Below are positions 17,109 through 24,760 of a DNA stretch of 64,000 nucleotides, piece after piece. The position numbers were made by a program, and so were the translations under genes. Under the pieces are notes generated by a model. The model searched no databases and had not been told where the DNA came from. It was given only the letters and a program-made list of their open reading frames with translations. This DNA is from Gordonia sp. 'Campus' (lineage in GTDB: Bacteria; Actinomycetota; Actinomycetes; Mycobacteriales; Mycobacteriaceae). The DNA lies in contig NZ_JAKOIW010000021.1 in NCBI RefSeq assembly GCF_022206305.1, positions 22,244-86,243 of the forward strand. The letters run 5' to 3'. Position 1 is the first letter of the stretch, and each line of letters opens with the position of its first letter.

Positions 17109-17664
17109 CCGCTGGCGCAAGACGGCGCCGAAAGATGCGCCCGATGCTGATCATGCCGATGGCGCCTTCCAAGCCATGGACCAGATGGCAAACTGGGTCC
17201 GGTTTGCCGACACGAAGGCGACCATCCTCACCGCCGGACTCGGTGTCGTCCTGACCATGCTGATGACGAACGCCGGCACGATCACGAGCGCCATCAAGAC
17301 GGGCTGCCCAGCCGCCTACGTCGTAGGCACTCTCTCAGTCCTCTTGCTGATCGCCTTCGGGTACACCCTGTTCTGGCTAATCCGCGCCATCGGACCCCGG
17401 AGCAATGTCGCCTACAGCACGCTCAACCGGTTCGCCTGGCCCACGCTCACCAAGGCGACTATCGACCAGTTGGCTGACCACATGAAGAAGGTCGACGTTC
17501 GCACCGACGCGTGGCAGCAGGTGCTCGACCTGTCCGTACTCGCGAACCGCAAGTTCGATGCCTGCGGACGGGCGGTCAAGGGATTCGCGGTCCTTATCGT
17601 CCTCGGCGTGGCGACCGTGACACTCGCGGTCAGCTTCACCTCCTGGCCTGTCGCCGGTGGATGA
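17098..17664 (+). CDS. pycTM: Pycsar membrane effector (PycTM-like)
   Basis: 188-aa membrane protein with three hydrophobic segments at about residues 41-59, 72-95 and 162-182. The first is preceded by ANWVRFADTKATILTAGLG, the hallmark of the PycTM/Pycsar-effector family (a short helix, then F-A-D-x-K, then a TM). In characterised systems PycTM responds to cUMP or cCMP by disrupting the membrane and aborting infection. The likely TTG start at 17098 overlaps the E2-like gene by 11 bp, consistent with coupling. Later ATG codons at about 17176 would remove part of the N-terminus. Confidence 0.8.
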   Translation: MLPSRWRKTAPKDAPDADHADGAFQAMDQMANWVRFADTKATILTAGLGVVLTMLMTNAGTITSAIKTGCPAAYVVGTLSVLLLIAFGYTLFWLIRAIGPRSNVAYSTLNRFAWPTLTKATIDQLADHMKKVDVRTDAWQQVLDLSVLANRKFDACGRAVKGFAVLIVLGVATVTLAVSFTSWPVAGG

Positions 17665-17684
17665 ACTCGGCTTGTAGTCGAGCA

Positions 17685-19808
17685 TCAGTCTCTACTCGCT
17701 TCTGAAGACTGCTCCTCGGTCAGTGACCCCGGAGGAGGTGGGCTCACGCGGCCGGCCGCGAACATGCGTCGGTTTGCCCAGCTCAGGTCACGGATGTCGA
17801 CGTCCTGAACAGGCTCGTGGTACCAGGGGTCGTCGCCCGCGGGCGCGAGCTGGTTGAACGCTTCCTGATTGAAGTCCGGGGACAGCTTCCAGTCGGGCTT
17901 GGTCCCGAGGATGGTTTGGGCTGATACCAGACGCGAGGCGAGAGTTGAGAGGTCTGTTGCACCCGACTCCAGGAGTTCGTGGATGGGGGTCCGAAGCAGT
18001 TCCGGGCGATGGCCTAGAACGAAGTGGACCTGATATCCGACACCAGAACGGGTCTGCGCGTCATCACCCTGCTTCAGGTGATCCAGGAAGTTACTGGCAG
18101 AGTCGTTGACTAGCATGTCCGTTACCTCCTCGTACCAGGACGGTTTCTCGGACCGATACGCGTGGTCAATGCTGTTCGTCAGCCTCGTCCATGTTCGGAT
18201 GCGGAGGGGTGGGCCATCGAGTTTCCAGATTACGGCTCGAACCGCCCCTGGGGACGCCGCCTTGTCCAGCCCGACGAGCAGCTCGCCAATCCAGCTGAGG
18301 AGCTGATCCTGGTCACTGAATGGCGCGTCATTATCGGAAGGTAGGTCATTAGCGATCCCGGCTAGAGCGTCAGCCAGTTTGATCCGGCCCGCGTCCGTGG
18401 CTGGCTGGTTCGTCGGGCTGAGGCACTTGCTTACTATTAGGCCTCGAATCTTGTCTGGCGTTCCGACAAAAAGGCGCACCAACGATGTAGCGTCTCCCGC
18501 CGCTGCGGTTGCGACTGCGGCCTCGACAGTGGCGTCGCTGACATCGTGGTCGAGGATGCCCATTGCGAAGTATCGATCGAAATACTCCTCGTGCTGGACG
18601 CTCTGACGCCGACGGCTCCCGTGCACTGAGAGCTGCTTCTTCTGACGGACCTTCGGGAACAGCGAAACGAGCAGCTTGCGAGCGGTGCTCCGGCGCTCGG
18701 ACGGGACGACGTCCAACAGCGGTTCGATGTCGAACGGCTCGTACTCGAACGACTTGGCTTCGGTTTTCAGTTCGCCGGTGTGACCGGAGACCAGCTCACT
18801 GCGGTACCGCGGTATTGAGTTGAACAGAGCCGGGAAACTGACTCGAATGAGAGTCAGTAATTGAACGTCCTCGTCATCGACCTCGTCCATAGGCAGAAGT
18901 GGGATGTGGTGCTGCAGCTGGGCAAGGTAGCGGTCGATCGCTCGCGGAGTCGTCAACAGGTCGGTGAAACAGTCGACCAGTCCACTGAGCCGGCCGTCGT
19001 CCGCACCATCTTCAATTGTTTCTCGAGAGACGCGCGCGAGCCCAGTATTCAAACGCGAGATCTGCTGCTGCCGCAGCAACGGAGGCACAAAAAGGGGGTA
19101 CTGGACGATCTTCTCCATAAACCGCTCCGCCGAACCGTCGTGGGGATTGACCGCACTCGATGCGATCATGCTCCGGTAAAGGGTCTCGTCGTCGTAGGCC
19201 AGCAGGTATTGAACGCCGTCGAACCTACCTAGTAAGCGAACAACCTTCAGGAGAATTAACAGTTCGTCCCCGTGAAGCCGATCGATATCGTCGACTACTA
19301 CAAGAATCGGCTTCTTGAGTTCCCTCAGTTCCTCCGACGCCTTATTGAACGCCACTTGCCACGACGGTGACTTCGCCAAGGCCTCACCTGCGAGCCGGAC
19401 GCCTTCGGCGGCCGCGCTTCCAGCGATGGGAATCAGGTTCGCAGCAGGTGCAGCGACCGACGCTGTTACCGCGAGTGCCCGTCGGACCTGCTGACCCTTC
19501 TTCTTGGGAAGAGCTTCGGCAAGAGACGAGTAGAACTCAGCGAGCAGCCCGGGCACATCACTCGTTGCCCAGGGAGTGAACCTAGCTGCGGCCCACTCGG
19601 GATGCTCTCTCTGCAGTTCTTCGACGATCATGTTCACCAGCGACGTCTTGCCGCTACCCCAGGGTCCACTGAGGCCGAAGACTGCGCTCGACTCGAACGA
19701 GTGCGTCGTGTGGATCAGCTCCGCGGCCCGCCGTGCGTACGGCAGACGCCCGAGAGCGTCGTGCTCTCCCGTGCGGAGTGCCTCGTCTGTCCAAGTCGTA
19801 GCGGTCAT
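17685..19808 (-). CDS. KAP-family P-loop NTPase
   Basis: 707-aa protein with Walker A GPWGSGKTS at about residues 48-56 and Walker B ILVVVDDID at about 168-176. A hydrophobic, glycine/alanine-rich insertion lies between them (about 111-140), the typical KAP arrangement of membrane segments inside the NTPase domain. The C-terminal 350 residues are unassigned. KAP NTPases occur on plasmids and in phage-exclusion loci. The gene converges on the Pycsar-like operon with only 20 bp between stops. I infer a defence role from context. The ATG at 19808 begins the domain at its usual place. Confidence 0.85.
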   Translation of the reverse strand: MTATTWTDEALRTGEHDALGRLPYARRAAELIHTTHSFESSAVFGLSGPWGSGKTSLVNMIVEELQREHPEWAAARFTPWATSDVPGLLAEFYSSLAEALPKKKGQQVRRALAVTASVAAPAANLIPIAGSAAAEGVRLAGEALAKSPSWQVAFNKASEELRELKKPILVVVDDIDRLHGDELLILLKVVRLLGRFDGVQYLLAYDDETLYRSMIASSAVNPHDGSAERFMEKIVQYPLFVPPLLRQQQISRLNTGLARVSRETIEDGADDGRLSGLVDCFTDLLTTPRAIDRYLAQLQHHIPLLPMDEVDDEDVQLLTLIRVSFPALFNSIPRYRSELVSGHTGELKTEAKSFEYEPFDIEPLLDVVPSERRSTARKLLVSLFPKVRQKKQLSVHGSRRRQSVQHEEYFDRYFAMGILDHDVSDATVEAAVATAAAGDATSLVRLFVGTPDKIRGLIVSKCLSPTNQPATDAGRIKLADALAGIANDLPSDNDAPFSDQDQLLSWIGELLVGLDKAASPGAVRAVIWKLDGPPLRIRTWTRLTNSIDHAYRSEKPSWYEEVTDMLVNDSASNFLDHLKQGDDAQTRSGVGYQVHFVLGHRPELLRTPIHELLESGATDLSTLASRLVSAQTILGTKPDWKLSPDFNQEAFNQLAPAGDDPWYHEPVQDVDIRDLSWANRRMFAAGRVSPPPPGSLTEEQSSEASRD

Positions 19809-20153
19809 GTGCCAATTGTCCTCAGTCCGATGGGGCGATGTCCTTACCGTCGATGACTTCGGTCGCGATGTAGGAGCTGACGTTCACAGGCAGGCGGTGG
19901 GACTCTCGAAGAGTGTGACGCCAGCTCCCGCACGGGCACCCCATCGCCGTAGCCGGTGGGCAGCTTAGCTCGATTGGAGATGCTCAAACGGGTTTGAGAC
20001 TGACGCGAATTCTCACCCACGGGACCGCGCCCATCGGCGATCCGGGCACCCTGAGCGCGCGGCCGACGAGTCCGAGAACCCCGAGAAAGCAGAAGATCAG
20101 CGATCCAAGCGGCTTGTGGCGGTTGAGAAGCTGCTACGGAGGTCCACCCGACG
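19809..20153. other. Island-chromosome junction region without a gene
   Basis: About 345 bp with no supported gene. It holds the upstream region of the KAP gene and, at 19983-19998, a perfect 16-bp palindrome (CTCAAACGGGTTTGAG) that could be an operator or part of an attachment site. By eye I find no second copy of the tRNA-Ala 3' end here, so the right boundary of the island is not defined by a repeat. Confidence 0.4.
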
Positions 20154-20186
20154 AAGCCCGTTCCGACTCATGTCGGGACGGGCTTT
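20154..20186 (+). terminator. Strong hairpin, likely terminator
   Basis: AAGCCCGTTCCGAC (from 20154) pairs with GTCGGGACGGGCTT (20172-20185) across a 4-nt loop, with one internal mismatch, and is followed by TTG. No gene ends just before it, so it may be the displaced terminator of tRNA-Ala or of a lost gene, now isolating the HDAC-like gene from the island. Confidence 0.6.
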
Positions 20187-20339
20187 GTCGTCGTGTGGCC
20201 ACAGCGCGGGTTCGGCTACCGACCGTCCCGGCGCGCGATCTCGGGTCCCACCACCCTCGGTATTTGTACCGATGACAGCTGTCACCCCTCCGATGATGCT
20301 GTGTTCACCGACACACAGGTTCGGACGGAAGGAACGATC

Positions 20340-21458
20340 GTGGCAACGACAACCGGATACATTTGGAACACGCTCTACGGGTGGGCGGACACGGGCAGCG
20401 GCGGCGTCTTCCCGCCCAGCGTCGACGCACTGACCCAGCCCATCGCGCATCACGTCGCACACCCCGACACCAAGAGGCGGCTCCACGAGTTGATCACTGC
20501 CTCCGGATTGATCAACTCGCTGCGACAGCTCGAGCCGCCGCCCGCGACCCGCGAGGATGTCCTCCGTGTCCATGACGCCGCCCACTACGACCGCATCGTC
20601 ACCGAGAGCGCCCTACCCAAGGGCGGCGACGCCGGTGACGGGGTGTCGCCGTTCGGCAACGGTGGGCACCACATCGCGCTGCTCGCGGCCGGAGGCGCGA
20701 TCGAGGCCGTTCGCGCGGTGGCCGACGGCACCGTGAGCAACGCCTACGCACTGATCAATCCTCCGGGGCACCACGCCGAGCGCGCCACCGGCCGCGGGTT
20801 CTGCATCTTCAACAACGGCGCGATCGCCGCAGCTCATGCCCTCGACGTGCTCGGGATGCAGCGGGTGGCGATCGTCGACTGGGATGTCCATCACGGCAAC
20901 GGCGCCCAGGACATCTTCCGCGAGTCGTCGAAGGTGCTGAACATCTCAGTGCACCAGGATCGCTGCTTCCCGTCCGACTCGGGGTTCCGCGACGAGCGGG
21001 GTTCCGGCGACGGGTTCGGCTACACGCTCAACGTCCCATTGCCTCCCGGCGGCGGAAGTGGCGCATACGAATACGCCTTCGACGCGGTGGTCCTGCCCGC
21101 ACTGCGTGCGTATCGCCCCGATCTCATCATCGTGGCGAGCGGATTCGACGCCTCCATGATGGACCCCCTGGCGCGGATGATGTTGCGCGCAGACGGATTC
21201 CGATCGCTGGCCCGCAAGATCATCGACGTGGCCGATGAGGTGGCCGGCGGCCGACTCGTCTGCCTCCAAGAAGGCGGCTACAGCCCGTACTACGTTCCGT
21301 TCTGCGGGCTGGCGGTGGTCGAGGAGCTCGCCGGGGTCTCGACCGGAACAGCCGATGCGTTCGCGCCGATCCTGGGGCCCATGGGAGGTGACGACCTGCT
21401 CGCCCACGAGCGTGAGGCGGTCGACGCGGCGAAGGAACTGTTGGCGGACATCACCTAG
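20340..21458 (+). CDS. Histone-deacetylase-family amidohydrolase
   Basis: 372-aa zinc hydrolase of the HDAC/acetylpolyamine amidohydrolase superfamily. It shows RVHDAAHYDRI near residue 78, the active-site HH in PPGHHAERATGRGFCIFNN, zinc ligands in DWDVHHGNG and SGFDAS, and the C-terminal tyrosine region GGYSPYYVPF. It probably removes acyl groups from a small amide or protein lysine; the substrate is unknown. The GTG at 20340 is preceded by GGAAGGA (20327-20333) at 6 nt. Its 3' end overlaps the convergent LuxR-type gene by 8 bp. Confidence 0.92.
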   Translation: MATTTGYIWNTLYGWADTGSGGVFPPSVDALTQPIAHHVAHPDTKRRLHELITASGLINSLRQLEPPPATREDVLRVHDAAHYDRIVTESALPKGGDAGDGVSPFGNGGHHIALLAAGGAIEAVRAVADGTVSNAYALINPPGHHAERATGRGFCIFNNGAIAAAHALDVLGMQRVAIVDWDVHHGNGAQDIFRESSKVLNISVHQDRCFPSDSGFRDERGSGDGFGYTLNVPLPPGGGSGAYEYAFDAVVLPALRAYRPDLIIVASGFDASMMDPLARMMLRADGFRSLARKIIDVADEVAGGRLVCLQEGGYSPYYVPFCGLAVVEELAGVSTGTADAFAPILGPMGGDDLLAHEREAVDAAKELLADIT

Positions 21459-22494
21459 GGAACGAGTCGCGGTAGATCCGTGCCAACTCGGCGACGGGCG
21501 CTGTCGCGGGGCCGGGGACGACGGTCGCGGTCGCCGTCGCCCTGGCCGCCGCCTCGGTCCGTCGGTTCACCCCGAGCTTGCGTCGGATGTTCACCATGTG
21601 CGTGTGCACCGTCCGCGGACTCAGATTCAGTCCCGCGGCGATCGCCGCGTCGGTGCGTCCCACCACCAGCCCGCTGAGTACCCGCACCTCCTGTCGACTC
21701 AGGTGCCACACCTGCTCGGAGGTCATCGGCCGCGCGGTCAGCCTGATGTCACCGAAATCCCCCAGGCGCGAGAGCGTCACCCGGTACCACGCGCCCCGGT
21801 GCCACCACAGGTGTCGGAGTTCATCGGCGGTGCAGGTGACGAAGTCGTCCACGACGCGGGCGAAAGGGTCGTCGGCGACGAACGGCACGTCCACCGGACC
21901 GGCCGGGAGGAACTGCGAACCCTGGCGGAGATAGACGGTGGACGAGGTGGGTGCGACCGGATCCGCGGCGCCGGCCGGGAGCGTGGTCGGCGGGGTTCGT
22001 CGAACGGTCCCGGCCGCCTGGTCCGGTCGTAGGACCAGCGCCAACAAGCCCGACAGGTCGCGGGCCAGGGCGCGTTGGGGCGCAGCGAAGGCATCGGGGC
22101 GTCGAGCGGAGAAATGCGCGAGGCCCAGGTAGTCGCCGCCGTCGAACAACTCGACCGTCATCCCGTCCACGAAGCCCTCTGCTCGCAGATACTGCTCGAA
22201 CAACACCGTGCGGGTGAACTCTTCGCGGACCGCGCCGCCGACATCACTGATCGACAGCGGCAGTCCGTCTCCGGGGCTGAGCCGGCTGGTGAACCCGATC
22301 TCGTAATCCCGCGGGAACAGATGCTGAAGGGCCCAGGCCGAACCCGAGGTGTACCCCACCTGCGAGACGATGCGAGAGCGGGCGCCCCTCGGCTGATGGA
22401 CGAGCAGCGCGGCGTCGAAGCGCACATGCCCCTGGAGCAGCTGCACTGCCCGCGTCAACTGACCCTGCGTCAGATCGGTTGCCGGATCGCCCAT
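21451..22494 (-). CDS. LuxR-family (GerE-type HTH) transcriptional regulator
   Basis: 347-aa regulator. The C-terminal HTH (about residues 275-335) reads LSRQEVRVLSGLVVGRTDAAIAAGLNLSPRTVHTHMVNIRRKLGV, a textbook GerE domain broken here only by my abbreviation. The N-terminal 250 residues resemble a GAF-like sensory region (FDAALLVHQPRG, TVELFDGGDYLG, LHFSARRP-type text), ligand unknown. The ATG at 22494 is chosen because the frame upstream has no domain and GC-shadow composition. It overlaps the end of the HDAC-like gene convergently. Confidence 0.85.
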   Translation of the reverse strand: MGDPATDLTQGQLTRAVQLLQGHVRFDAALLVHQPRGARSRIVSQVGYTSGSAWALQHLFPRDYEIGFTSRLSPGDGLPLSISDVGGAVREEFTRTVLFEQYLRAEGFVDGMTVELFDGGDYLGLAHFSARRPDAFAAPQRALARDLSGLLALVLRPDQAAGTVRRTPPTTLPAGAADPVAPTSSTVYLRQGSQFLPAGPVDVPFVADDPFARVVDDFVTCTADELRHLWWHRGAWYRVTLSRLGDFGDIRLTARPMTSEQVWHLSRQEVRVLSGLVVGRTDAAIAAGLNLSPRTVHTHMVNIRRKLGVNRRTEAAARATATATVVPGPATAPVAELARIYRDSFPR

Positions 22495-22555
22495 TTCGCC
22501 AGTGTAGAGGCGGCCGGCGCAGGCCGCTGCAGGTTTGTCACCCCGGTGACGTCGG

Positions 22556-22855
22556 TCAGTCCCGCCCGATACCCACCGGCATGGGCAGGATCTCGACGCG
22601 CGCAAGACCCGAGGTGACAGCCGGGTCGGCGGCGCTGATCGCGCGGACCGCCTCTTCGGAGTCGGCGCGCACCACACCGAGACCCCAGTTCCCGGCCGGA
22701 TCGACGACGGGGCCGAAGATCACCGCCGTCCCGTCGTCGAGCAGTCCTGACCAGTAGGCGCTGTGTTGCCCCATGATGGCGGCCTCGTCGTCATCCATGT
22801 CGCCGGGACCGAAAGTAGGCCGTGGCGGCACGAGTTTGTACACGAAATGGGTCAT
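22556..22855 (-). CDS. YCII-related protein
   Basis: 99-aa small protein of the YciI-like/DGPF ferredoxin-fold family (HFVYKLVPPRPTF, HSAYWSGLLDDGTAVIFGPV, GLGVVRADSEEAVRAISAADP). Such proteins often act with ArsR-type regulators and stress operons; the reaction is not known. Its ATG overlaps the stop of the AHSA1-domain gene by 4 bp, making it the last gene of an arsR-AHSA1-YCII operon. Confidence 0.85.
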   Translation of the reverse strand: MTHFVYKLVPPRPTFGPGDMDDDEAAIMGQHSAYWSGLLDDGTAVIFGPVVDPAGNWGLGVVRADSEEAVRAISAADPAVTSGLARVEILPMPVGIGRD

Positions 22856-23406
22856 GACGATGCCTCTCGGTCAGGGGTGGGTGTTGATTCGATGACGGCG
22901 ACCGACGCCGCCAACGCGGTGGCCCAGCCGCCGGAATAGGCGCCGGAGCGGTAACCGCCCGGCGCCGCGCAGTCTTGGCGTAGCTGGGCATCGCTGAGGT
23001 GCTCCCACCCGCGGTGTTCCACGGACACCCTGGTGAGCGTGTCGCCGAGTGCGGTGAACGTCAGCTCGACCTCGGTGGGTTCGGGGGTGTTCAGCCACGA
23101 CATCACGAAGCGGCCGGGCGGTTCCCAGACGGTGAGCCGGCCCCACTCTGCCGTGGTGCCGTCGTCCCACGTCTCATAGACCCGGCCGCCCGGGTGTTCC
23201 TCGATCGTCACCGTGCGAGCCCGGTCGCCGCCGACCGACATCGGCTGCAACGGCCACCAGATGCCGATGGTTCGCACGAATGTGACGAAGACATGGTCGA
23301 GATCGCTTCGGACGGTCACGTTTTGGCGTATCGGTGGGCGGAGCAGAGGTAGGAGGGAACGGTCACCGGCGTCGTCGGGGTCGACGCGTGTGAATTCATC
23401 CGGCAC
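22852..23406 (-). CDS. SRPBCC / AHSA1-like domain protein
   Basis: 184-aa START-like (AHSA1/Aha1 C-terminal type) protein. It has an N-terminal strand-helix unit (VFVTFVRTIGIWWPLQPMS), a central GGRVYETWDDGTTAEWG and a C-terminal helix (GGWATALAASVAVIES). The fold binds hydrophobic ligands; the physiological role in these operons is unknown. The start overlaps the upstream arsR-type gene by 11 bp and the end overlaps the YCII gene by 4 bp, so all three are one operon. About 25 extra residues precede the domain. Confidence 0.85.
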   Translation of the reverse strand: MPDEFTRVDPDDAGDRSLLPLLRPPIRQNVTVRSDLDHVFVTFVRTIGIWWPLQPMSVGGDRARTVTIEEHPGGRVYETWDDGTTAEWGRLTVWEPPGRFVMSWLNTPEPTEVELTFTALGDTLTRVSVEHRGWEHLSDAQLRQDCAAPGGYRSGAYSGGWATALAASVAVIESTPTPDREASS

Positions 23407-23785
23407 GGTGCACCTCGGCGTCGGTCAGTCCGCGCTCGGCCTCCACGAGTTGCCGCGCCATGTCGAGAGATGACGCCCACATGCCGTCGAGCATGCCGCG
23501 CAGTTGGTCGATGCCCTCCGGTCGCGTGCGGTAGATGCGCCGCGTTCCCTCGCGCCGTTCGACGAGAAGCCCCGCGTCTTTCAGAACCGAGATGTGCTGC
23601 GAGATCGCCGTCCGACTGACCTCGAAATGCGCGGCGATCTCGCCCGCTGCCAGCTCGTGCCCGGAGACCAGCTCGAGGATCGCGCGGCGTCGGGGCTCGG
23701 CCATCGCGCGCAAGGCCTCGTCGATGCCCGGCCGGTTCCCGGTCACGTCCGGAGTCCGCTTGATGTCCTCGCGGACGGTGCACAC
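23396..23785 (-). CDS. ArsR-family transcriptional regulator
   Basis: 129-aa winged-helix repressor of the type paired with AHSA1 proteins. It shows ALRAMAEPRRRAILELVSG, the recognition helix region FEVSRTAISQHISVLKDAGLL and the wing ERREGTRRIYRTRPEG. No metal-binding Cys pair is seen, as expected in this subgroup. The GTG at 23785 lacks a clear ribosome-binding site, and downstream starts would cut into the domain, so the exact start is uncertain. It likely autoregulates through inverted repeats about 30-55 bp upstream. Confidence 0.87.
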   Translation of the reverse strand: MCTVREDIKRTPDVTGNRPGIDEALRAMAEPRRRAILELVSGHELAAGEIAAHFEVSRTAISQHISVLKDAGLLVERREGTRRIYRTRPEGIDQLRGMLDGMWASSLDMARQLVEAERGLTDAEVHRAG

Positions 23786-23814
23786 ACAGCGCCCATCAGA
23801 ACTCCTACGGTCCC

Positions 23815-23841
23815 GTGATCGTCGATGATCACTAACGTTAG
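23815..23841 (-). promoter_or_regulatory. Candidate ArsR operator: two adjacent palindromes
   Basis: GTGATC-GTCGAT-GATCAC (23815-23832) is a perfect 6-bp inverted repeat. It is directly followed by the perfect palindrome CTAACGTTAG (23832-23841). Both lie upstream of the minus-strand arsR gene and about 130 bp from the divergent hydrolase gene. Function inferred from position. Confidence 0.45.
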
Positions 23842-23968
23842 CGGATGCTGACGAAGACCGCAGCTGATTCGGAGATCCGACGCCGGTCGTCGATCTGACG
23901 AGCCCGCCTCGGTGGTCGGTGGCGTAGCGTCACGATGATCCGAACACCCCGTCCCGAAAGGGCAGACA

Positions 23969-24664
23969 TTGGCGATCGAGTCCCCGCGGTGGCTGCTGCT
24001 ACCAGGAACGCCGCTGACGCCGTCGGTGTGGGACGGCGTGCGGGCCGAGTTGGCCACGCACGGCGAGGTGGTCACCCCGGAGATCAACCCGCCGGCCGGT
24101 GACGTCGACGCCGACCTGCAGCTCCGGCTGGCAGCCGACGTCGTGGAGACGGCGGCGACCGACGCGCCCTGGCATGTGGTGGGCCACTCCTTCGGCGGTC
24201 AGGTCGCACTCGAGTTCGCGCTCATGCGGCCCGATCTCGTCTCACACCTCACCCTGCTGTGCACCCGGGACACCCCGTTTCCGGCCTTCGGTGCGGCGGC
24301 CGCCGCTGTGAACGCCGGCACCGTCGATGTCGACGCCACGCTCCGCCGTTGGTTCAGCTCGGCGGAAGTGCTCGACGACGGTCCGGTCGTGCGATATGCG
24401 CGCCATGCGGTGACCACCGCAGACAAGGCGTCGTGGGCGTCGGCACTGCGTGCGATTGCAAGCTTCGACTGTTCGCAGCGCACGGCGTCGATCGCCTGCC
24501 CGGTGAATGTTGTTGCTGCCGAACATGACACCGTGTCCGACGTCGACGCCATGGAAGCGATGCATCGTCGAATCCCGGGCTCGGACTTCGCGGTCCTCGA
24601 CGATGCGTGGCACATGAGCATCTTCGAGGACCCGGTCGAGCTGGCGCGACTCCTCCGACGCTGA
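23969..24664 (+). CDS. Alpha/beta-fold hydrolase
   Basis: 231-aa alpha/beta hydrolase with the oxyanion region LLPGTPLTPSVWDG at the N-terminus, nucleophile elbow VVGHSFGGQ (Ser near residue 74), acid in AAEHDTVSD and catalytic His in DAWHMSIFE. The triad is complete. The substrate is unknown. The start is TTG at 23969 with GAAAGGG about 9 nt upstream. It is transcribed divergently from the arsR-AHSA1-YCII operon and ends just before a long hairpin. Confidence 0.87.
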   Translation: MAIESPRWLLLPGTPLTPSVWDGVRAELATHGEVVTPEINPPAGDVDADLQLRLAADVVETAATDAPWHVVGHSFGGQVALEFALMRPDLVSHLTLLCTRDTPFPAFGAAAAAVNAGTVDVDATLRRWFSSAEVLDDGPVVRYARHAVTTADKASWASALRAIASFDCSQRTASIACPVNVVAAEHDTVSDVDAMEAMHRRIPGSDFAVLDDAWHMSIFEDPVELARLLRR

Positions 24665-24683
24665 CGGGCACGTACAGACTCTC

Positions 24684-24742
24684 GCTCACCCATTCCGTTC
24701 CCGATCACCGAATTTCGGTGCGCGGGAACGGAATGGATGAGC
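24684..24742. terminator. Long hairpin between convergent genes (bidirectional terminator)
   Basis: CCATTCCGTTCCCG (24690-24703) is perfectly complementary to CGGGAACGGAATGG (24723-24736). The stem is extended outward by GCTCA/TGAGC after one mismatch, giving about 19 bp. The loop contains a second hairpin, CACCGAA-T-TTCGGTG. It lies between the ends of the hydrolase (24664) and the Gln/Pro-rich membrane protein (24761), so it can serve both strands. Confidence 0.75.
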
Positions 24743-24760
24743 GGCATGCCGTCGACCTTG

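Noticed and set aside
19809..20339. Right attachment site matching the tRNA-Ala 3' end
   Set aside because: I looked for a copy of the T-arm/acceptor sequence and found none by eye.
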